From: Prosthecobacter sp.
Lineage (GTDB): Bacteria > Verrucomicrobiota > Verrucomicrobiia > Verrucomicrobiales > Verrucomicrobiaceae
NCBI RefSeq assembly: GCF_014879935.1
Contig: NZ_JACSRD010000106.1
Coordinates: 1 to 46,392 of the forward strand
Reading direction: 5' to 3'
DNA length: 46,392 nucleotides
Shown here: positions 34,001-41,469 of the stretch, piece by piece
How the letters are laid out: each line of letters begins with the position of its first letter
How positions within the stretch are numbered: the stretch's first letter is position 1
Program-made: the position numbers and the translations under genes
The notes under the pieces: model-generated
Databases searched by the model: none
Told to the model about the DNA's origin: nothing
Seen by the model: the letters and a program-made list of their open reading frames with translations, nothing else

Positions 34001-34021
34001 GCGGGACTTGCCAAGTCCCGC
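34001..34021. repeat. REP-like palindrome after rlmN
   Basis: Arms GCGGGACTTG and CAAGTCCCGC flank a single C. A second palindrome, CTTGAGG-C-CCTCAAG (33984-33998), overlaps the rlmN stop. There is no T-run, so a REP-type element is more likely than an intrinsic terminator. Confidence 0.6.
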
Positions 34022-34041
34022 CGCATTGTCACGCCGTATCT

Positions 34042-34208
34042 GCCCCTCACCCGACCTCTCCCCGAAGAGAAACGGAATGACTTGGCGCCAGCCATCGGCG
34101 GTGAGAGGAGATTCGTTTCACGGCGGCACAGCACGCGAAATCCCTCTCCCCAACGCCAAGCGTTGCTGACACCTTCCGCCCCCGGTTGGGGGAGGCCAGG
34201 TGAGGGGC
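34042..34208. repeat. 167-bp MITE-like element with terminal inverted repeats
   Basis: The ends GCCCCTCACCCGACC (from 34042) and GGTGAGGGGC (to 34208) are inverted repeats that pair over about 20 bp with few mismatches. The inside is non-coding and holds a small hairpin, CAACGC-CAA-GCGTTG (34151-34165). It fills most of the 291-bp spacer between rlmN and the DUF1361 gene. Confidence 0.65.
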
Positions 34209-34279
34209 AACTCAGAACTTCCGCTGTTGGCGGCTCAATGGATTCGCCGTCTCCCTGATGAACTCTGCGTGAACGCACG

Positions 34280-34996
34280 ATGAATTCATCTTCACAATCC
34301 CAACGCCGGGTTGCCGGAACGGTTTTAACTTCCCAGTTTCACTTCATGCCCCGCCGCGTCCTGCTTCTCAATCTTTCCGCCGTATCGTGGTGCTGTCTGC
34401 TGCTCGCCCTGCGATTTCACCTCACCGGGCACTACCAGTATCGGTTCATGCTGTGGAATCTCTTCCTGGCCTTGATCCCGCTCGGCGTCAGCCTCGGATT
34501 GGCCCGCATCCGCCAGTTGGCCGTGGCGGTGCCGCTGCTCGGCGTCTGGCTGCTGTTTTTCCCGAACGCGCCCTACGTCCTGACCGACCTCATCCACCTC
34601 AACGCCCACCGGGCCAGCGTCCCCAGATGGCTCGATCTCGTCATGCTGCTCTCCTTTGCCCTGGTCTCGCTCTGGATCGGCTTCCAGTCGCTGCGGCTCG
34701 TCCAGCACTGGTTCACGCGTCATTTCTCCCACTCGACCGGTTGGTGCGTCGTGATCTGTTCGCTCGCCCTGAGCGGCTTCGGCGTCTATCTCGGCCGGTT
34801 TCTGCGGTGGAACAGTTGGGACATCCTGCGTAAACCGGAATCTCTTTTCAAAGACATCGCCAAGCCGTTCCTCGATCCGCTACATCACTCCCACACCTGG
34901 GGTTTCACGCTCGGCTTCGGCACCCTGCTGATCCTGGCCTACCTGTTCTGGATTTCGGCGCTGACGACTCCGCATGACACGCGTAACCCTGGTTAG
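34280..34996 (+). CDS. DUF1361 membrane protein
   Basis: 238 residues with about six hydrophobic segments. The DUF1361 signature blocks are clear: LWNLFLALIPLGVSL, LLFFPNAPYVLTDLIHL and GVYLGRFLRWNSWDIL. A start at MPRRVLLL (34346) would be equally good and would drop a hydrophilic N-terminus of 22 residues. The family's function is unknown; it is an inner-membrane protein. The DCC gene starts 2 bp after the stop, so they form one transcript with the ankyrin gene. Confidence 0.88.
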   Translation: MNSSSQSQRRVAGTVLTSQFHFMPRRVLLLNLSAVSWCCLLLALRFHLTGHYQYRFMLWNLFLALIPLGVSLGLARIRQLAVAVPLLGVWLLFFPNAPYVLTDLIHLNAHRASVPRWLDLVMLLSFALVSLWIGFQSLRLVQHWFTRHFSHSTGWCVVICSLALSGFGVYLGRFLRWNSWDILRKPESLFKDIAKPFLDPLHHSHTWGFTLGFGTLLILAYLFWISALTTPHDTRNPG

Positions 34997-34998
34997 CC

Positions 34999-35439
34999 AT
35001 GCCAGCCTACGATCCCAGTCACGACCATCTGCTGCTCTTCGATGGCATCTGCCATCTATGCGATGCCACCGTGCGCTTCATCGTGCGGCGGGATCCGGCG
35101 GGAAAAATCAAATTCGCACCGATCCAGAGCCCGCTCGGCCGTGAGCACTACATCCGCCATGGCCTCGATCCCGACCACCCCACCGTCTTTCTGCTGCTCA
35201 CGCCCGGCGGCACCTTCAAGGCCAGCGACGCCGTCATTGAGATCGGCCGCGTCCTTGGCGGAGCGTGGAGGCTGCTGACCCTCCTCAAACCTTTGCCCCG
35301 TTCCTGGCGCGACGCACTTTACCTGTTCATCGCCCACAACCGCTACCGCTGGTTCGGCAAAAAAGACGCCTGCATGATGCCGACGCCGGAGTTGACGGAG
35401 CGTCTCATAATCGCCGATAAGGTAGCACCCCCTTCATGA
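34999..35439 (+). CDS. DCC-family thiol-disulfide oxidoreductase-like protein (DUF393)
   Basis: 146 residues. The family motif D-G-x-C-x-x-C is present as DGICHLC (residues 15-21) in a thioredoxin-like start. The C-terminal block HNRYRWFGKKDACMMPTPEL is typical. It is thought to catalyse thiol-disulfide exchange, but substrates are unknown. It overlaps the ankyrin gene by 4 bp. A diverged, stop-containing copy of its C-terminal block lies 550 bp downstream (35970-36053). Confidence 0.9.
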   Translation: MPAYDPSHDHLLLFDGICHLCDATVRFIVRRDPAGKIKFAPIQSPLGREHYIRHGLDPDHPTVFLLLTPGGTFKASDAVIEIGRVLGGAWRLLTLLKPLPRSWRDALYLFIAHNRYRWFGKKDACMMPTPELTERLIIADKVAPPS

Positions 35440-35912
35440 CCAAGACGAAACGCAACATCTTGACGCTCGTGCTCACAGGAGGGGCGGCTGCGCTTTTTTC
35501 CACGACGGCCATGATCGAAAACTGTGTCCTGAACTGCCTTTGCCGCGCGGCTTCTGATGGTGACACCATGACCGTCAAAATGTGCCTCATGGCACATCCT
35601 GATTTGCACAAGAATCCCGTCAGCTTTGATGGCTTGGCGGGATTCCAGCCCCTCACCCGTGCTTCCATCGGCGGCAATGCCGAGGTCGTTACGCTGCTTC
35701 TCAAACACAGAGCAAACCCCAACCCATCTGGCCCGAACCCGTTGATCGCCGCATGCACCAGCGGTCATTTTGAGATCGTCAGGCTTCTCCTGGAACACGG
35801 CGCGAATCCAAACGCGAATGGAAACAGTTATGGTGACGGAACGCCACTGAGCGCTGCCATGGGGCGTCCGAAGATCATCCGATTGCTCCAGTCCTACGGA
35901 GCCAGGGAGTAG
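35436..35912 (+). CDS. Small exported ankyrin-repeat protein
   Basis: 158 residues. A hydrophobic N-terminal segment (about 8-27) is either a signal peptide or an anchor. Three to four ankyrin repeats follow, best seen in GFQPLTRASIGGNAEVVTLLLKHRANPN and the next repeat (SGHFEIVRLLLEHGANPN). Ankyrin repeats mediate protein contacts; the partner is unknown. The gene is coupled to the DCC gene by an ATGA overlap and is the last gene of the DUF1361 operon. It is AT-richer than rlmN upstream. Confidence 0.85.
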   Translation: MTKTKRNILTLVLTGGAAALFSTTAMIENCVLNCLCRAASDGDTMTVKMCLMAHPDLHKNPVSFDGLAGFQPLTRASIGGNAEVVTLLLKHRANPNPSGPNPLIAACTSGHFEIVRLLLEHGANPNANGNSYGDGTPLSAAMGRPKIIRLLQSYGARE

Positions 35913-35969
35913 CCGATGGGTTTGGCAAGTTGATGAAACACCCAGTCTTGATGCTGAATGCGCTCGCGA

Positions 35970-36053
35970 ATTTGCCTTCGCAACCGGTGGTTCGGCAAAA
36001 AATAAGCCTATATGATGTCGCCGCCGGAGTTGAAGAAACTTTTGCTCGGCTAG
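35970..36053 (+). pseudogene. Remnant of a DCC-family gene (3' end)
   Basis: In one frame this reads RNRWFGKK, a stop, then AYMMSPPELKKLLLG and a final stop. It aligns with RYRWFGKKDACMMPTPEL of the DCC protein at 34999-35439, and the DNA is clearly similar (GGTTCGGCAAAAAA shared). Upstream codons resemble the family but soon meet a stop. It is probably the decayed end of a duplicated DCC gene, cut short next to the RAYT/REP region. Confidence 0.7.
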
Positions 36054-36108
36054 CCCCAAGGGCAGCAGGCCTGAGCCGGCACAACAGCGAGCGACCAGCG
36101 CAATCCCC

Positions 36109-36271
36109 GGAGCGCGGACCTCCGAGTCCGCAGCGGGTCGTCCGCAGAACCGACGTGCAAGCCACCCGACGTGCCGCAAGCACGGTGATCCCCGGTTTGA
36201 CTGCGGGCGTCTGGATAAGCGAGGATGCTGGCTGTCGGCGGGAGTGCTGCGGGCTCGGAGGCCCGCGCTCC
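36109..36271. repeat. Composite REP element (BIME), copy 1
   Basis: 163 bp. The ends are two inverted REPs (36109-36134 and 36246-36271), matching at 24 of 26 positions as inverted repeats. Each REP is itself a hairpin: GCGGAC-CTCCGA-GTCCGC on the left and GCGGGC-TCGGAG-GCCCGC on the right, a compensatory change that keeps the stem. The right REP directly abuts the RAYT stop codon. The spacer between 35913 and this element holds only the DCC remnant. Confidence 0.85.
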
Positions 36272-36946
36272 TCAGGCTTCGGGCCGCACGTAGGTCCACG
36301 GCCAGGTCTTCCAGTCCGCCACCAGACCCGCCTTCACCGGATTGTGCCGGACGTAGCGGACCGTGCGTTCCTCGTGCTCTGGATCACGCATGTAGGTGTC
36401 CCAGTAATCCGACTGCCAGAAGCTGCCCTTGCATCCCAGCAGCGTGTTCGCCTTGCGGGCCGTGAATTGCTTCCAGCTCCGGACGATCTCCGCCATCGGC
36501 GTGTCTCCGACCACAAACAGCACATGCACATGATTGGGCATGATCATCCAGGCGAGCAACCGGTAGCGGATCCCATCGAAGTGTCGCAACGCGTTCGCCA
36601 CGATCCGCGCCACACGCTCGTCCTTCAGATGGCACGCTCCGTGCCCCAGATCGAGCCAGGCTTCGATCTGCGTCCGGCGCTCGCGGTCATCTTCGATGGC
36701 CAGCAGCTTCTCCCATGCCTCACGCAGCTCGGCGGGAAAGCTGTCCGCCAGGCGAAAGGTCACAAACTGCGTCAGGCCGGGTTCATCGCGATGGGGTACA
36801 TAACCGCGCTCATTCCAGCCTCGAAAACCCGCGATCTGCTCCTCCCGCGTCAACTTGGGCGACACCTCCCTCTGCCGCTCGACCACCCGCCGTACCTCGG
36901 GACGATGGGGCAGCCCGGATCGGCGCGGTTTCGACGGCTGGCTCAT
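36272..36946 (-). CDS. REP-associated tyrosine transposase (RAYT, Y1 superfamily)
   Basis: 224 residues from MSQPSKPRRSG; an in-frame ATG 60 bp upstream would add a 20-residue extension. The HUH motif is His139 and His141 in MPNHVHVLF. Candidate catalytic tyrosines lie in SDYWDTYMRDPEHEERTVRYVRHNPVKAG (Tyr181, Tyr185 or Tyr198), and the family end NPVKAGLV is present. RAYTs are single-copy relatives of IS200/IS605 transposases that recognise and cut REP hairpins. Here one gene sits between three BIME copies, and its stop touches the nearest REP. All key residues look intact, so activity is plausible. Confidence 0.93.
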   Translation of the reverse strand: MSQPSKPRRSGLPHRPEVRRVVERQREVSPKLTREEQIAGFRGWNERGYVPHRDEPGLTQFVTFRLADSFPAELREAWEKLLAIEDDRERRTQIEAWLDLGHGACHLKDERVARIVANALRHFDGIRYRLLAWMIMPNHVHVLFVVGDTPMAEIVRSWKQFTARKANTLLGCKGSFWQSDYWDTYMRDPEHEERTVRYVRHNPVKAGLVADWKTWPWTYVRPEA

Positions 36947-37025
36947 GTCGCGATGAAATAAACTCCCCGATGACGCCGCAAGCAAAAACTCACGCCGAAT
37001 CAACAACGCACCAACAACGCACCCC

Positions 37026-37185
37026 GGAGCGCGGACCTCCGAGTCCGCAGCGGGTCGTCCACGGACTCAACGCTCAAGCCACCCGCCGTGCCGCAAGCAC
37101 GGTGATCACGGTTTGACTGCGGTCGGCTGGATGCAGCGGGTCTCGTCTGTTTGCGGAATGCTGCGGGCTCGGAGGCCCGCGCTCC
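37026..37185. repeat. Composite REP element (BIME), copy 2
   Basis: 160 bp, with REPs at 37026-37051 and 37160-37185. The internal part is conserved with the other copies and includes the hairpin CCGTGC-CGCAA-GCACGG. It lies upstream of the RAYT gene, in the 493-bp gene-free spacer up to the NAD synthase gene. Confidence 0.85.
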
Positions 37186-37220
37186 TTCCCAGCTGCCCAG
37201 CCCCGCCAACAACGCGCCCT

Positions 37221-37382
37221 GGAGCGCGGACCTCCGAGTCCGCAGCGGGTCGTCCACGCAATCAACGCTCAAGCCACCCGTCCTTTCCGCAAGCACGGTG
37301 ATCCCGGTTTGGCTGCGGTCGGCTGGATCAAGGGGGGTCTCGTCTGTTTGCGGAATGCTGCGGGCTCGGAGGCCCGCGCTCC
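37221..37382. repeat. Composite REP element (BIME), copy 3
   Basis: 162 bp, with REPs at 37221-37246 and 37357-37382. It is a direct repeat of copy 2 after a 35-bp link; the CCAACAACGC sequence before each copy is also shared. The internal hairpin arm is mutated here. It ends 57 bp before the NAD synthase start, so it occupies that gene's promoter region. Confidence 0.85.
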
Positions 37383-37439
37383 CGAAGCCATCTGCACTTC
37401 CGACTCGCGCACCCCAAACCCTGCGTGCTAAGGTTTCCC

Positions 37440-39389
37440 ATGCCGCAGGCCGCCCCTTCCCCGATTTCCACCCGCGAACGACTTGGTTTCGTGCGTGTGG
37501 CGGTGGTTTCACCGGAATTGGTTTTGGGTGATGTGGCGAAGAATGTGGCGGTCATCGTGCGGGAAGCACGATCGCTGGTGCATCGTGGCTGCAGGCTGGT
37601 CGTTTTCCCGGAACTCTGTCTCACGGGCTATTCCTGCGCGGATTTGTTTCACGCGGATGCCTTGCTGGCGGCCGCCGGCCGCGGACTGGCCGAACTGGCG
37701 GAAGCCACGCAAGACCTGCCCGCCGTTCTGGTCGTCGGATTGCCGCTGGTGGTGCAAGACCGGCTCTACAACGTCGCCGCGGTGATCGCACGCGGCCAGG
37801 TGCAGGGCATCGTGCCGAAATCGTTCCTGCCAAACTCGGCCGAATTCTATGAGCGGCGCTGGTTCTCCCCGGCCCACACACTCAACACCAACGAGATGCG
37901 TTTGAATGGCCAGGACGTTCCCATCGGCACTGAACTGCTGTTTGAAGCCCGCGATGTCGCCGGATTCGTGCTCGGCGTCGAGATTTGCGAGGATTTGTGG
38001 ACCGTGATCCCGCCTTCGGGCCATCTCGCGCTCGCCGGAGCCACGCTGCTGGCCAATCCCTCCGCCAGCACGGAGGTGCTCGGCAAGGCACCGTATCGCC
38101 GTCATCTCGTGGCGCAGCAGTCGGCCCGTTGCTACGCGGCTTATTTGTATGCAGGGGCTGGCCCCGGCGAATCGAGTACGGACGTGGTTTATTCCGGCCA
38201 CGGCATCGTGGCGGAAAACGGCCTCATTCTTGGCGAGACGGAGCGTTTCTCCTTCGAGACACGACAAGCCGTCGCGGACGTCGATGTGCAGCACCTCGCG
38301 CATGACCGGCTGAAAAGCTCGTCCTTCCGCGATGAAACGGCCGGCATCCCGATGCAGCGCATTTCCTTCGACCTCGGCCCGGCTCTCGGTGGCGATGACA
38401 AACTGCTCCGCACGATCACGCCGCATCCGTTCGTGCCCTCGGCCAAAGTGGACCGCCACGCGGTGTGCGAGGAGATCTTCGCCATCCAGGCCACCGGACT
38501 GGCCCGCAGGCTGAAACAAGCCCGCGCGAAGACAGCGGTGCTCGGCCTGTCTGGCGGCCTCGACTCCACCCTGGCGCTGCTGGTGATGCTGGAGGCGCTG
38601 AAACGTGCCGGAATGCCCATGAGCGCGGCTTTGACGATCACGATGCCTGGTTTCGGCACGACAACGCGCACGAAAGGCAATGCGGAGAAGCTGGCGGAGG
38701 CGCTGAACGTCGAACTGCGAACGATCTCGATCAACGACGCGGTGCGGCAGCATTTCGCCGACATCGGGCACTCGGAGCATCAGCACGACGCGACTTACGA
38801 GAACTCGCAGGCCCGCGAACGCACGCAGATCCTCATGGACATTGCCAACAAGACCGGCGGCATCGTCGTCGGCACCGGGGACCTGTCCGAGTCAGCGCTG
38901 GGCTGGTGCACCTTCAATGGCGACCACATGTCGATGTATCACGTGAATGTCGGCGTGCCGAAGACGCTGGTGCGTTATCTCATCGAATGGTGTGCGGAGG
39001 GGCCGTTCGCCGACAAGGCGGGAGCCATTCTGCGCGACATCGCCGACACGCCCATCACGCCGGAACTTCTGCCGCTGGCAGCGGATGAATCGCTCCAGCA
39101 GAAGACCGAGGACACCATCGGGCCGTATGAATTGCACGATTTCTTCCTGTTCCACTTCGTGCGCAACGGCAGCAGCGCGGAAAAGATCCGCTGGCTGGCC
39201 GCGCAGGCCTTTGCGGGCAAATACGACGACGAAACCATCGCCAGGTGGCTCGCGCTGTTCTTCAAACGCTTCGCGCAAAACCAGTTCAAGCGCTCCAGCG
39301 TGCCCGACGGCCCGAAAGTCGGCTCCGTGGCGCTCTCGCCCCGTGGCGACTGGCGCATGCCGAGTGATTTCTCCGGAGATCTGGGGTGA
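37440..39389 (+). CDS. nadE: Glutamine-dependent NAD+ synthase
   Basis: 649 residues. The N-terminal amidase (nitrilase fold, about 15-290) has the Glu in FPELCLTGYSC, the Lys in VPKSFLPN, and the nucleophile Cys in GVEICEDLW. The C-terminal synthetase has the PP-loop LGLSGGLDSTLAL. Ammonia released from glutamine is used to amidate nicotinic acid adenine dinucleotide. The start MPQAAPSP was chosen because an upstream in-frame start adds only five residues. The promoter must lie within 57 bp of a BIME or inside it. Confidence 0.96.
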   Translation: MPQAAPSPISTRERLGFVRVAVVSPELVLGDVAKNVAVIVREARSLVHRGCRLVVFPELCLTGYSCADLFHADALLAAAGRGLAELAEATQDLPAVLVVGLPLVVQDRLYNVAAVIARGQVQGIVPKSFLPNSAEFYERRWFSPAHTLNTNEMRLNGQDVPIGTELLFEARDVAGFVLGVEICEDLWTVIPPSGHLALAGATLLANPSASTEVLGKAPYRRHLVAQQSARCYAAYLYAGAGPGESSTDVVYSGHGIVAENGLILGETERFSFETRQAVADVDVQHLAHDRLKSSSFRDETAGIPMQRISFDLGPALGGDDKLLRTITPHPFVPSAKVDRHAVCEEIFAIQATGLARRLKQARAKTAVLGLSGGLDSTLALLVMLEALKRAGMPMSAALTITMPGFGTTTRTKGNAEKLAEALNVELRTISINDAVRQHFADIGHSEHQHDATYENSQARERTQILMDIANKTGGIVVGTGDLSESALGWCTFNGDHMSMYHVNVGVPKTLVRYLIEWCAEGPFADKAGAILRDIADTPITPELLPLAADESLQQKTEDTIGPYELHDFFLFHFVRNGSSAEKIRWLAAQAFAGKYDDETIARWLALFFKRFAQNQFKRSSVPDGPKVGSVALSPRGDWRMPSDFSGDLG

Positions 39390-39402
39390 AACCAGACTTT
39401 CC

Positions 39403-39473
39403 AACCACTAATGCCCACTCATCTGACACTCATGAATCAGACAATCAGTGAGGATTAGTGTCGATTAGTGGTT
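39403..39473. repeat. Inverted 9-10-bp arrays upstream of the amino-acid-binding gene
   Basis: The ends AACCACTAAT (39403-39412) and ATTAGTGGTT (39464-39473) are a perfect inverted pair. The inside continues with ACTCAT- and GATTAGTG-like units at 9-10-bp spacing, also inverted. It fills most of the 99-bp spacer and ends 15 bp before the ATG at 39489. The design is the same as the GxxExxY cassette ends but without cargo. Confidence 0.65.
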
Positions 39474-39488
39474 CAAAACACACTTCAC

Positions 39489-40265
39489 ATGAAGCACCTT
39501 CTCTCCGCCGTCGTCCTCTGCCTGCTCTGCGCCTGCTCGCGCGGCAACAAACTCATCATCGGCACCGATGCCACCTACCCGCCCTTTGAGTTCGTGGACG
39601 AGCAGGGACAAATCGCCGGCGTGGACATCGAGATCGGCCGTGAAATCGGCAAGGCGCTGGGACGCGAGGTCGAGTTCAAGAACATCAACTTCGACGGGCT
39701 GCAAACCGCGCTGCTCACCAACGCGGTCGATCTGGTGATCTCATCGGTCAGCGCCACGCCGGAGCGGCGCCAGGCGGTGGATTTCTCCGAACCGTATGTG
39801 AAGACCGGCCTGTCCGTGCTGGTCTCCAAAAACTCCGCGGTGACCAAAGGCGATGATCTGCAGGCACCCGGCCGAAAGATCGTCGTGCGCCTCGGCACCA
39901 CCGGCGAAGCCTGGGCACGTGAGCATTTCAAGAACGCGCAGATCAAGGCGCTCGACAACGACACCTCGTGCGTGATGGAGGTCGTGAACGCGAACGTCGA
40001 TGCCTGGATTTATGACCAGCTTTCCATCATGAATCACCACGCGCAGCATCCCGACACCACGCGTGCGCTGCTGGCGCCGCTGCGTGAGGAAGTCTGGGCC
40101 GTGGCGCTGCGTCAGGGAGACAGCGAAACGAAGGCGAAGGTGAACGAAGTCCTGGCCCGCATGAAGCAGGACGGCAGCTTCAAGCGCCTGGCCGACCGCT
40201 TCATGGCAAAGGAGCAGAAGATGATGACCGAACAGGGCATTCCGTTCGTGTTTGAGCTCAAATGA
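39489..40265 (+). CDS. Amino-acid-binding lipoprotein (SBP family 3)
   Basis: 258 residues from MKHLLSAVVLCLLCACSRG. A lipobox gives a lipidated Cys near residue 16. The family blocks LIIGTDATYPPFEFVDEQGQIAGVDIEIG, VDLVISSVSATPERRQAVDFSEPY and VDAWIYDQLS are clear, typical of periplasmic binding proteins for polar amino acids. No permease or ATPase gene is next to it, so it may work with a distant ABC transporter or as a sensor. A GTG 21 bp upstream is possible but lies in the inverted repeat. Confidence 0.9.
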   Translation: MKHLLSAVVLCLLCACSRGNKLIIGTDATYPPFEFVDEQGQIAGVDIEIGREIGKALGREVEFKNINFDGLQTALLTNAVDLVISSVSATPERRQAVDFSEPYVKTGLSVLVSKNSAVTKGDDLQAPGRKIVVRLGTTGEAWAREHFKNAQIKALDNDTSCVMEVVNANVDAWIYDQLSIMNHHAQHPDTTRALLAPLREEVWAVALRQGDSETKAKVNEVLARMKQDGSFKRLADRFMAKEQKMMTEQGIPFVFELK

Positions 40266-40302
40266 GCCGCTGGAAAGGGCTGGCGGTCAGATGCTGGACT
40301 GA

Positions 40303-40352
40303 CAGAAACAAGGGGACAGAAAAATGGGTTTGTTTTTGCCCTCTTGTTTCTG
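40303..40352. repeat. Long imperfect hairpin between convergent genes
   Basis: CAGAAACAAGGG (from 40303) pairs with the end CTTGTTTCTG (to 40352), and A-rich and T-rich stretches continue the pairing. An outer pair GGCTGGC / GCCAGCC surrounds it. It lies between the stops of the binding-protein gene and the ThuA gene and could act as a bidirectional terminator or be another repeat of the short-unit type. Confidence 0.5.
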
Positions 40353-40367
40353 CCAGCCAATCTTCGA

Positions 40368-41366
40368 TCACTTCGTCAGAGCGAAATCATCCGGCTTGAG
40401 GCCGGTTTTGTTGCCTTTGAAGCCATACATCGTCGGCTGGTAGTCGCCCACGGGCGTGACATCGGCTTTCTCCGGCACCTCGAGGCCCAGGCCCCAGAAG
40501 ACGGCATTCACGACCATGCGGCGGGTGCCTTCGGTGGCGAGATCGGTAGCCGCGCCCATCGTGGTGCAGAAGACTTTGTTCTCCGTGCCGGCGTCGTTCT
40601 TCACCACACGCGCCCAGGCGACAGGCATCATCGGCGAATTCACATCCTGTTCGGTGCCTGCTTTGGTCTTCTTGGTGTACGCAGTTGGCGGGGTGTCGGC
40701 GGTCATGCCTTGAAGGATTTGACCACGGGCGAGAATGACGGAGTCAGCAGGCGGGGCAGCCTCATAGACGTCCGTGTTGCCGAAAATGTCGCTCACGCCG
40801 CGCAGGATCGGGTGATTCGCGTTCGCGGCCTCGATCACGCCCTTGGTGGCCTCGACTTTGTGTTTGCCCCAGTGGCTGACCCAGGTCTCGCCGAGGAATT
40901 TGCGGCCCCAGCCGCCGTCGGGGTTGTTCCAGTTCCATGAGGCAAAGGGGCTGTCTTTCGCATAGCCGTTGAACGCATGCGTGCTGGTGCGCAGGGCGAT
41001 CACAGGCACGCCGCGCTGGATGGCGGACTGGAATTTCTTGGTGGTGGCGTCATCCCAATGGCGAAAACGCAGGAGCATGACGATGGCGTCGGCCGAATCG
41101 AGCGCCTCGGGATGCGTGAGGCTGTTTCCAGCCGTCGGGTCGATCACGCCGTCGGCATTCACACTGAAAAGCACGGTGCATTTGAAGCCGTGGCGCTGGC
41201 TGAGCACCTTTCCGAGCATCGGCATGGCCTCCTCGCTGCGATATTCCTCATCGCCAGCGAGCAGGACGACGTGTTTACCTTTCGATTCGCCGGCGGGTTC
41301 GTAAACAACGTGATCGGCGGCTAGAAGGCTGGACGCGGCGAGGAGAGAAAGTGCGATTTGTTTCAT
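40368..41366 (-). CDS. ThuA-domain protein (exported)
   Basis: 332 residues from MKQIALSLLAASSLLAADH, a signal peptide. The ThuA (class-I glutamine amidotransferase-like) domain shows HVVLLAGDEEYRSEEAMPMLG, DAIVMLLRFRHWDD and the C-terminal GTRRMVVNAVFWGLGLEVP. ThuA domains are linked to trehalose and other sugar use, but the reaction is unknown. Exported copies are common in PVC bacteria next to Gfo/Idh and dehydrogenase genes. It is divergent from the PQQ-propeller gene across 103 bp. Confidence 0.88.
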   Translation of the reverse strand: MKQIALSLLAASSLLAADHVVYEPAGESKGKHVVLLAGDEEYRSEEAMPMLGKVLSQRHGFKCTVLFSVNADGVIDPTAGNSLTHPEALDSADAIVMLLRFRHWDDATTKKFQSAIQRGVPVIALRTSTHAFNGYAKDSPFASWNWNNPDGGWGRKFLGETWVSHWGKHKVEATKGVIEAANANHPILRGVSDIFGNTDVYEAAPPADSVILARGQILQGMTADTPPTAYTKKTKAGTEQDVNSPMMPVAWARVVKNDAGTENKVFCTTMGAATDLATEGTRRMVVNAVFWGLGLEVPEKADVTPVGDYQPTMYGFKGNKTGLKPDDFALTK

Positions 41367-41469
41367 GATGGCTGGCGGGAATGAGCGAGGATGGGACAAA
41401 CGCATTTTCAAAGCCAGCCATTTCCAGCGAAGTTCGGCTGGCGTATCCAGCGCCCACATCATCACCGCC

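Larger units (their letters stand above)
36109..37382. mobile_element. RAYT locus with flanking REP/BIME array (REPtron-like)
   Basis: One BIME lies at the 3' side of the RAYT gene and two tandem BIMEs at its 5' side, all in the same orientation. REPs of the same core sequence also occur in the lutB-lutC linker (26395-26498), outside this locus. The unit between copies 2 and 3 repeats with a period of about 195 bp. Confidence 0.75.

Noticed and set aside
33984..34021. Intrinsic terminator after rlmN
   Set aside because: Two strong palindromes exist but neither is followed by a T-run; a REP-type repeat is the better reading.
35930..36961. 343-residue + strand open frame across the RAYT region
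   Set aside because: It runs antisense to the RAYT gene and through the BIME repeat; no family features are visible.
37026..37382. Possible CRISPR array in the repeat-rich region
   Set aside because: Only three copies of a 160-bp element with conserved insides; no short repeats with unique spacers and no cas genes.
37000..37512. 170-residue - strand open frame with internal repeats
   Set aside because: It is made entirely from BIME copies 2 and 3; the protein repeats merely reflect the DNA repeats.
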